The notes below the pieces were generated by a model. It worked only from the letters and a program-made list of their open reading frames with translations. It had not been told where the DNA came from and did no database searches. From contig NW_009242973.1 of NCBI RefSeq assembly GCF_000388065.1, positions 616,706-639,660 of the forward strand: a stretch of DNA of 22,955 bases, in the 5' to 3' direction. The DNA is from Fonticula alba. Its lineage: Eukaryota; Opisthokonta; Rotosphaerida; Fonticulaceae. How positions within the stretch are numbered: the first letter of the stretch is position 1; the number at the start of each line of letters is the position of its first letter. Of this stretch, positions 1 to 7,657 are shown in pieces. A program made the translations under genes and the position numbers.

Positions 1-3000
1 CCCGCCGCTCAGGATGAGGAGCTCCGCAAGTCCATGCCCCCGGCCATTGCCTTCGTCGACGCCGCCTGCGCCAAGCTCGTGTCTTCGGCTGCCGGCCTCA
101 ACGACAACCCGGACAACTCGGCCCTCCGCCAGGAGATGGTCGAGGCCACCAAGTGTGCGCTTGTCATGGGTCGCCCAGGCGATGACACCCTCCCCTGCTC
201 GCCTCCTCCCCTCGCACGCTGGTCCTCATGCCTGACCTTCCCACCTACGCCCACCGATAGCCATCCTCACGGGCACCCGCAGCGTGCTCGAGGTGTACGA
301 CGACTCCGAGGTCCGCCACATTGTCCGGTCGTGCGACGGGGCCACCGAGTCCCTGAATGCCATCATCGCGGCCTCCGAGCCCCAGGACATCATCCGCCAC
401 CTGCAGCCCGCTTGCCAGCGCATCCTGGCCGTCTCGCAGCTGGCCGAGCGCCGGTGCGCCCCTCCCTCCTCTTTTCTGTTTGCGCCCCCCCCCCCCCCCG
501 CGCCTCCCGCCTCCCGCCTCCCCAATGCGCACATGCGCACATGCGCTGACCATTGCCCCCCCCCCTCCCCTTCATGCACGCCACCATCGCCCGTGCAGTG
601 TCGCCGAGATCGTCGACCCCTGGCTCAAGGAGGACCTCGCCACCTCGAAGGCCCTGGTCAGCAATGTGTCCACCCGCTTGGTGGCCGTGCTCAAGGTGTG
701 TGCTCCCCGCTTTCCATTCCTGCCTGCTCCGCCGCGCCTCGTCTGTCCTCGTTAGTATGGTGTTGTGGGCGCGCCTCCCCCCTTCCCCCCCCCCCCTCGC
801 CCCCCTCCATCATCCCCGCTATCCTGCCATTGACCCTGTCCCTTTGTCATCCGCCGCAGATGGCCGCTCTCAACCCGACCGACCCGTCGGCCAAGGAGTC
901 CAAGGACTCCACCCTGCAGCGTCTGGTCCACGGCGTTGAGGAGATCCGCCGCATTGTCCAGATCGAGCCTGTGCGCCGCGCATGCATACACACTCGCACA
1001 CACATGTGTACACATTGCGCTCGCTCCACTGTGTCCCCGCCCGGTGCATACCTAACACCACGTCCCCCCCCCCCCCCCCCCGCGCGCACGCGCTCCAGCC
1101 CCCTCACAACGAGGACCTCCTCCTGGGCGACCACTCGCGCCACCGCGGCAACTTCGTCGAGAAGCTCGTCGACCTCAACCGCGCCACCCTCAACGGCAGC
1201 AAGGTGCATCCCCCTTCCTTCAGGCTTATGCGCCGGCCTCCTCCCTTTCGCTTCGCGCCTGCGACTGCCGCCACTCCCCTCTCGCTCCCATCCTGACTCT
1301 ATGCATGTACACACACACGCACACACGCACACACACGCACACACACGCACACACACACACACACAGAGCGACATCCAGACCGCCCACACCGCCCTCAACG
1401 AGGCCTGCGAGCCGATTCTCGCGGCGGCGGCCGCCTCCCTGGCCCGCCCGGCGGTCGATGCCGACGCCCAGCATCGCCACACCATGGTGAACAAGTCGCA
1501 GGAGGACTTCCTGGCGGCCAAGCAGCGCCTCGACCTGGCGGTCAACCAGGCGGCCCAGTTCGCCGGGGACGACTCGCTGGAGGCGGTGGCCGCCCGGACC
1601 GAGGTCCTGGAGGCTTCGCGTTCCATCGACGCGGCGTACCTTTCCCTGGCCACCAATGTGGCCGGTGCCGATCTGGATGAGGCCCTGCGCCTGGTGGAGT
1701 CGCTGATCACCGCCGACCCGGCCTCCGGCACGGAGACCCTGCTCAACAAGCTGGGCAACGCCGCGCGCGCCGGCAACAAGGAGGACGTGGAGAAGTACCT
1801 GGCCAAGGTGCAGGAGGATCTGGCCGTGCTGGAGGCGGCGGCCGAGGCGGCTGCCGCCGCCGCGCCGGACGCCGAGCGCGCGCGCGCCATTCGCCAGGCC
1901 GCCGCCGAGCTGACCCAGGCCTACCCGGAGCTGGCGGCCGCCGCTCGCGCCCTGGCCGCCAACCCTGGCAATGCCCTGGCCGCCGAGTACTTCCAGCAGG
2001 TGTCCGGGTCGTGGGACAACTCGGCCCGTCGTCTGCGGGATGCCATGCTGGATGCCAGCAGCCCGGAGGCCATGGTGGCCTTCCACCGGGCCATGGCTGC
2101 CTCGCACCTGGATGACTTCCGCGAGGCCTGCCGCACGCAGGATCCCGGCCGTCTGATGGCGGCCTCGGTGGCCATCAGCGCCCGTGTGCAGGATGCCCTG
2201 ACCGTGGCCAAGGCCGAGATGGAGCACTCCACCGATCCGGAGTATCGCCAGCGCCTGCAGGTGTGCATCGATGACACCATTGCCTCGCTGGCCGGTCTGC
2301 AGGAGGCCGCCAAGGGGGCCTTCCTGGCTCCGAACGACCCGGCCGCCATGGCCAAGCTCGACGCGGCGGTGGCTCGCATTGATGATACCCTGGGCGAGCT
2401 GCATGCCACCATCGCGCGTCAGCATGGCACCGGTGCGGAGGCCGGCGCCTTTGCCGGTGCCACCGACGTCGACCCCGAGGCCTGGAAGGGCATCGAGGAC
2501 TCGCTGTCGACCATGGCCCGCCTGGCGGAGGAGGCCGCCGCCGAGGAGGCCGCCCGTCTGGAGGCCGAGGAGGCTCGCAAGGCGGAGGAGGCTCGCAAGG
2601 AGGCCGAGGCCCGTGCGGCCGCCGCCGCGGCCGCCGCCGAGGAGGAGGCCCGCAAGGAGGCCGAGCGCCTGCTGCGCGAGGCCGAGGAGCGTGCCAAGGC
2701 CGCCGAGGCCGCCCGTGCGGCCGCCGCCAAGGCCCGCGCCGAGAAGGAGGAGGCCGAGCGCGCGGCCGCCGCCGCCAAGGCCGAGGCCGAGGCCGCCGCT
2801 CTGGCCGCCCTGGCCGAGGCCGGCGAGGTGGTCATCGTCGATGCCCCGGCCCCGCAGCTCCTGAACGCCGCGGAGGCCGCCGCCAACCCGGTGCGCGCCA
2901 ACGCCATGCGTCTCAAGGTCGAGGCCTCCAAGTGGGACTCCGCCGGCAACAACCTGGTTCAGCTGGCCGAGTCCCTCTCCGAGCAGATGGCCCAGCTGGA

Positions 3001-3151
3001 GAACCTGGCCCGCTCCGGCGCCCGGCGCGAGCTCATCGATCTGGCCAAGAAGATCGCCAAGGTGCGTCACGACGCCCCCCCCCCCCCTCCCCCCGCTTTC
3101 CCCCCTTCCTCTGGGACACGGGAGGGTGTCTTTTTGCCGTGCTCTTCCCTG

Positions 3152-3201
<50 letters not shown>

Positions 3202-3683
3202 CCTTGTTTAGGTCCCCCTTACTGACTCGTCCTCTCTCTATCTCTGTGTGTGTTTCTTCTTCATGCACACGTCCTCTCGTCTCCCCCCCCCCCTCTCCCC
3301 CCTCCCCCCAGGATGCCAACTCCTTCGAGGCCCTTGCCCGGCCGATCGCCAAGGACTGCACGGACCGCCGGCTGTCGCGCGACCTCGACACTTCGGCCGA
3401 CCGGATCCCCACCGTGTCGACGCAGCTGCGTGTGCTGGCCACCGTGCGTGCCGCCAACCCCGGCACCGCCGAGGGCGACGAGGACTACCAGATGCTGGTC
3501 CAGTGTGCCCTGAGCCTGATGGACGGCGTGCGGGCCACGCTCAATGGCGCCCAGTCGGCTTCCATCCGCTCGTCCAACCCGGCCACCGCCCTGCCCTGGC
3601 GCCGGCGTGTGTACCGCGGCGGCGACAACGACGACGGTGCTCTCCCGGTCATGGCCCTGGCCGCTGAGGTTGCCAAGATGTAA
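1..3683 (+). CDS. VCL: Vinculin homologue, 5'-truncated by the window edge (7 exons)
   Basis: Actin- and talin-linking adaptor of cell-adhesion sites. Exons: 1-169, 261-453, 599-695, 860-970, 1099-1203, 1367-3061, 3312-3683; phases close to 913 visible residues plus TAA. The start matches vinculin from about residue 62-65 (the MPP..V..AC.KLV stretch, then G(T)RS.LEVYDDSEVR in the first bundle), so roughly 60 N-terminal residues lie outside. The D4-like region (ANPGN..A.EYF, then VAKAEMEHSTDPEYR) is at about residues 420-520. An Ala/Glu/Lys/Arg-only linker covers about 611-711, where animal vinculin has its proline-rich hinge. The tail (about 731-913) keeps EASKW, LIDLAKKIAK, CTDRRL, RIPTVSTQLRVL and LPWRRRVY. 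D1 to D4 spacing is about 290 residues shorter than in human vinculin, so rod repeats seem to be missing. The stop TAA overlaps a perfect GTAAGT. Family assignment is very secure; the short rod is inferred without alignment. Confidence 0.93.
1309..1366 (+). repeat. (CA)n microsatellite directly abutting a 3' splice site
   Basis: A CA repeat with CGCA interruptions fills the end of vinculin intron 5 and merges into the acceptor, so the last CAG of the repeat is the splice site before exon 6. A CTGAC branch-site candidate is at 1293-1297, upstream of the repeat. Confidence 0.9.
2524..2826 (+). other. Ala/Glu/Lys/Arg-rich linker of vinculin (predicted continuous helix)
   Basis: About 100 codons inside the large vinculin exon encode almost only A, E, K and R (for example EEARKAEEARKEAEAR) with no proline. 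The heptad-free pattern of acidic and basic residues is typical of single-alpha-helix (ER/K-like) segments. In animal vinculin this position, between D4 and the tail, is a flexible proline-rich strap that binds VASP, vinexin/ponsin and Arp2/3. The substitution is seen directly; the helical behaviour is inferred from composition. Confidence 0.8.
3154..3196 (+). repeat. (CT)n microsatellite in vinculin intron 6
   Basis: About 21 CT units lie within the 250-nt intron 3062-3311. They are followed by TTTAG (a cryptic acceptor candidate), then CTGAC at 3222-3226, a C-rich tract and the real acceptor CAG at 3309-3311. Confidence 0.9.
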
Positions 3684-4139
3684 GTGCGCACGCCGTCGTT
3701 TGACGGTGTGTCACCCTCTGCCATTGCGCCCATTGCCACGCTGCGTGCTGGCTGCGGTGCCGCGCCACCTTCGCGTGGATGTGTGGGTGGATGTGTGTGT
3801 GCCACGACACATCCCGCAACGTGTTTCCTTGTGCCCGCCCCTCGTGCCTCTGGCCTAGCCTCTCCTCCCCCTCCATGCCGCTTGCCATTCGGGGGAGTTG
3901 TCTTTTGCTCTGTCCCCCCCTTTCCGCGCACGACGCGGGCGGGAAGGGCGTGCGGCATCTTCCCTCCCCTGCCGCCGACGCGCGCTGTTCTCTCCTCCCC
4001 CTTTCAAAAATACACACATCGAATGTCCCCGCGCATCGCGCTTTTCTCGCCTTTTCACACGCCACATGGGGAGCGGAGGAGAGAGAGAGAGAAAGAGAGA
4101 GGGAGGGCAAAGGCGAGAGAACAGACAAGGGCATGTGCA

Positions 4140-4276
4140 TGCCCCGGTGCGCGCCGTGCGGGGCAAACGGGCGCCTCCTCCCCCCCCCCCGGCCGACCGT
4201 CGTGAGAGAAGCCCTCGCGCAAGGGCTGGGGAGGAAAAGAAAGGCTGCCAGGGGCAGCTGGCTGGTGGGGAGCCAG
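4140..4276 (+). other. Cluster of four short stem-loops
   Basis: Perfect short stems: 4140-4146 with 4159-4165 (7 bp), 4210-4215 with 4222-4227 (6 bp), 4244-4249 with 4253-4258 (6 bp, 3-nt loop) and 4258-4263 with 4271-4276 (6 bp). The last two abut and share one base. They could be part of a structured leader or a non-coding RNA, or be chance in GC-rich DNA. Function unknown. Confidence 0.4.
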
Positions 4277-4706
4277 GCGGGCGGGGAAAAGCACGCCACA
4301 CCCATGGAAGGCCGGGCGCATGGCTGGAGACTAGCGCCGGCAGTAGACTTTGCCCTCGGCCACATGACCACTCATAGTCTCCTGACGACCATGCCTCACG
4401 GCGGTCGCCCAGCCGACGGGGTGAAACCGGCCGCCGGCGGATCGCCCTGCCTGACGGCCAGCGCTAAAGCGCCCTCCTTTGGCTCGGGGTGTTCGTGACC
4501 CGGGCTCGGAGGAGGGCCGCCGCCGGGGCCCCTCGCCGCTGTCGGTGCTGCCGCCGATGCCACCGTTCGTTCCTCGGCCACCGGGGGCGATCGCCCTAAG
4601 TGCATGCGGCCTCCCAGGCACCGGGGGCCGTTCGCCCCCCCCGGGATTACCCATTCCTCCTCGCCCCCCTCCCTCCTCACCCCCCTCCCTCCTCGCCGCC
4701 CTTGAG

Positions 4707-4729
4707 CACACGCACACGCACACGCATAC
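4707..4729 (+). repeat. CA/CG-rich leader repeat upstream of the FG gene
   Basis: CACACGCACACGCACACGCA-type sequence about 115 nt before the chosen ATG at 4845. It has the same sense-strand CA orientation as the intronic CA repeats, so it probably lies in the 5' leader or in a 5' UTR intron. A CGCAG at 4835-4839, just before the ATG, could act as an acceptor. Confidence 0.5.
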
Positions 4730-4844
4730 GCCACCCAACCGCATCCGCACCTCCACCCACCCATCCACGCGCCTGGCCCTCTCTGCCTGGCCGTCTGCCC
4801 ATCTCTCCTGTCTACTCCCTCGCACTCTGGCCACGCAGCGAGCA

Positions 4845-7226
4845 ATGAGCGCACTGTCCCTCACATTCCCCTCGACCGGCGATGCCGGCGATGATCGGCG
4901 AGAGGGAGCTCGGCCTCCCGCCCCGGGGAAAGGCAACTTCCAGATCACCTCATCCATGTCTGATGTGACAAACTTCAACTTCGGGGTGGCCCCTTCCACA
5001 GGGAGGCCCGGGGCATCGGACAGCAAGGCGGATGCGCCCGGCTCGGTGGCCCCTGCCCCCTTTGGCTTCCCCTTTGTCGGGGCCCCGGCGTCCAAGCCGG
5101 CGGCCAGTGACAAGACCACCGGCGCCCCGGGGTTCAAGCTGCCCGGAGCCACCCCGGCAAGCGCCGGCACCCCCTTCGGCCAGATGCAGGCCCCCTTCGG
5201 CCAGCAGCAGAAGTTCCTCTTCGGGCAGAACCCCTTCTCGACGGCGGCAGCTTCCGGCGGCGTCCCGGCCAACGAGCAGGCAGCCAGCGCGACGGCCAAG
5301 CCCAAAGCTCGGGGGCCCCTGCCGGAGGCCACTGCCACTGTGGCTCACGAAAGTGCACCGCCCGTCCGGGCAGACAGCCACTCGGACCTGCCCCGGGAGA
5401 ACTCCCCCTCTGGGCCGGTCAACTTGCCCCTGACCACAGGGGACAACACGCCGGCCATTTGCTCTACCATCCAGACGGTTCCGACCACCGAGTCCAAGCT
5501 CCCAGGCTCCGGGTCACCCTTCCATTTCCCTGCCCCGGGCGCTGCCGCTGCCGCTGGGTTTGGTGGCTTCGGCGGCTTCGGCGCCGTGAAGTCGGTGAGC
5601 AGTGGTGCCACCACCACCTTCGGCACTGCTGGTCCCACGGCCACCACCGCCAGTGGTTTTAGCCCGGCCACCAGTACTCCCTCGGAGGCAGCGCCCTCTC
5701 CCTTCGGCAATCCCGCCACCGCAAATCCTCCCTTTGGCGCCCCTAAGTCTGGCACTGGTGCTGGCGACTCTGCGTCCAGCGGCTTCGGCTCCGGCGGCTT
5801 CGGCTTCACCGGCTCCGCTGGCTCCGGCGGCTTCGGCTTCACCGGCTCGGCTGGCTCCGGCGGTTTCGGCTTCACCGGCTCCGGCTCGGCTGGCTTCGGC
5901 TCGGCTGGCTTCGGCTCGGCTGGCTCCGGCTCCAGTGGTTCTGGCCTCACTGGCGCCACCGCCACCGCCACCGCCACCACCACCACCACCACCACCACCA
6001 CCACCACGTTGCCCAGCCAGTCGGCTGATCCGTCCCTGGAACAGGCTCCGAGCCCGGCCCCCGCCCTGGCCCCGGCTCAGGACCACGGCCTCCCGGGCGA
6101 TGGCCTCTCGCTGTCGCAGCTGTCCTCCAGCAAGTCCGACATCTCGACAGACCGTACTCCCGGGAGCACCTCGCTCGAGTGCACCAGCTCCGTGGTCAGC
6201 ATGACGGTGGAGGTGGTCGAGGCAAAGCCCCCTGCCGGCCGAATGGAGCGTGCCCTGCAGGCTGCCATGCCGGGTGACTCGGCTGCCACGCCTGCCGATC
6301 TGGCTGAGGATTACCCCGCTCTCCAGGCGCGTGTGGTTGCCTCGTTGGCCGCCGGGAAGTCTCTCCAGGATGAGGTCACCCATTGGTATGTACCGGAGTT
6401 TGCTTGTCTCATTCTCCCGGTCCGCTACTCACCCCCCTGCTCAACCATAACCCCCTCGCCGTCGTCCCTCTTTTTTTCCCGCCCTCTCTCTCTCTCTCTC
6501 GCTCGCCCCTTTCCCCTCCTGCCACGCGTCACACACCTGCAGTCACGCGTCTCTGGAGCGCATCTGGCAGACGTTGCACACCCTGGCCGGGTCGCAGGGC
6601 GCCCCGGGGGAGGCCTCAGCCGCGCGGGCTTTCCTGCCGGAGCAGAGCGCCTCGCTGCAGGGGCTCCTGGCCAAGGCCAAAAGCCTGGCCACCGACTTGG
6701 ACCTGACCGAGGCCCGGCTGTATGAGAGCAACTCCAGCCGGGTGCAGACGGTCCTCGGGGACATCAATGCTGCCGAGCGCCGAGCCGAGGAGGCCGAGGC
6801 GCGCGTCGCCGCGCTGGAGGACCGCCTTCGGCAGGTGGCCCGGCAGGCCTCGGAGCAGGTCGGCTCCTCGGCCGCGGTCAGCAAGAGGAACCCGAAGACT
6901 CGGTCTTCGGTGCTCAAGCAGGCCCTGCGCATGTCGCTGGTCTTCCTGGTCATTGTCCAGTTCTTCTACATCGTCGTCTTGCGTGAGTGCGTGCCATCCC
7001 CCCCCCCCCCCGGGATTGTGGATTCTTTCCCCTCTGCCCGCCCTTGCGTCCGCCCTTGTCCGTGGTACTGACCTCTCTCTCTCTCTGTCTCCCCTCCCAT
7101 CGCCTCCGCACGCGCCCCAGCCTCCTGTCGTATTGCCATGAGTCGCTTGACGAGCTGCAGTACGGGTATTTCTCGAGGATGCCCATGCTCAACATGTTCC
7201 TCTCGAGCGACAGCACGCTCCCGTGA
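4845..7226 (+). CDS. FG-repeat protein with C-terminal coiled coil and membrane anchor (3 exons)
   Basis: Exons 4845-6385, 6543-6986 and 7121-7226 (TGA) give 696 residues. The first about 365 residues are low complexity with 17 FG dipeptides (PFGQ, GFGGFG, SPFGN and three 11-residue GSGGFGFTGSA-type repeats), like FG nucleoporins, followed by a threonine run. A coiled-coil-like stretch at about 548-620 (AAERRAEEAEARVAALEDRL) precedes one hydrophobic segment at about 643-660 (MSLVFLVIVQFFYIVVL) and a 36-residue tail ending DSTLP. This suggests a nuclear-envelope or pore protein anchored by its C-terminus. An in-frame ATG at 4557 would add 96 low-complexity residues; 4845 is preferred because the CA-rich leader lies upstream. 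The second donor is taken at 6987 (GTGCGT), because GTGAGT at 6983 leads to a different frame with cysteine/arginine-rich sequence. I do not recognise a named family. Confidence 0.8.
5787..5885 (+). repeat. Three tandem 33-bp coding repeats (FG motif)
   Basis: The unit encodes GSGGFGFTGSA and is repeated three times with synonymous changes (TCC/TCG, GGC/GGT), so the copies are not recent slippage products. It is followed by SAGFG variants. Confidence 0.9.
5955..6007 (+). repeat. (GCCACC)/(ACC)n repeat coding for poly-threonine
   Basis: Trinucleotide repeat inside the FG-protein exon. It encodes alternating Ala-Thr and then 11 threonines, ending the FG region. Likely to vary in length between strains. 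Confidence 0.9.
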
Positions 7227-7657
7227 GGCGAGGGGAGGGGGGGGGGTCGTTCCTTCTCCTCTTTGTCCCCCTCCCCCAGGGCCCTTGTCCTCCTCACCAT
7301 ATGTCCCTTACACTATTGTGCACTCACAAGGCCCTACAGGGGCAAAAATACATACGGAACACGTCACAAATCACCACGTCAACGCATGGAGGGGGGGGGG
7401 GGGCGATATGGCAGAGAGGTTTATGCCATTTCTCAAAATGGATGCGTGCGTGTAGGGCACTGCAGCTCTGCCAGCCGGATTGCGGGCCAACTTGGATGCG
7501 CACGCGCGCGTGCGCGCTGGGTTGTCTCGCGTCAGGTCACGTCGGCAGAGTGGAGCGGAGGGCAAGCCGGGGAAAGGGGAACAACACGAGGGTGCAGGCG
7601 CGGCTTCACCGTCTGGGAGGGCGCGTGTAGACATGTATGCACCGACCTCCACCCCCC
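7227..7657. other. Spacer between the convergent 3' ends of the FG gene and S1P lyase
   Basis: No gene seen. Contents: G-run at about 7237-7246; CAAAAATACA at 7343-7352, identical to the 10-mer downstream of vinculin; a G-run at about 7390-7403; and a perfect 18-bp palindrome at 7498-7515. Confidence 0.7.
7498..7515. repeat. Perfect 18-bp palindrome
   Basis: GCGCACGCG followed by its exact reverse complement CGCGTGCGC, midway between two convergent genes. It is also an alternating purine-pyrimidine sequence, so it could extrude as a cruciform or take a Z-like form. Confidence 0.6.

Larger units (their letters stand above)
3684..4844. other. Intergenic spacer between vinculin and the FG-protein gene
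   Basis: No convincing coding region. It holds the vinculin 3' flank, with an A-rich CAAAAATACA at 4005-4014 that may mark the 3' end; a GA-rich tract at about 4077-4111; four closely spaced stem-loops at 4140-4276; C- and G-runs; and a CA-rich leader at 4707-4729 before the next gene. Overlapping long frames here are arginine/proline-rich GC artefacts without family resemblance. Confidence 0.7.

Noticed and set aside
3205-3212. TTTAG as the acceptor of vinculin intron 6
   Set aside because: It would add CT-rich, non-homologous residues; the acceptor at 3310-3311 joins IAK directly to DANSFEALARPIAKDCTDRRL, matching the vinculin tail.
1226-3466. 746-codon open frame antisense to vinculin
   Set aside because: It mirrors the GC-biased third codon positions of the vinculin exon and spans vinculin introns; composition is Gly/Leu/Arg-rich with no family resemblance.
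4557-4844. Upstream in-frame ATG extending the FG protein by 96 residues
   Set aside because: The extension is Pro/His/Thr low complexity formed by C-runs and CA repeats, which elsewhere mark untranslated or intronic DNA; kept only as an alternative start.
6983-6988. GTGAGT as donor of FG-gene intron 2
   Set aside because: It joins to a frame rich in Cys/Arg/Ser that runs past the sensible stop; the GTGCGT donor 4 bases later gives a tail ending at 7226 and matches the local donor type.
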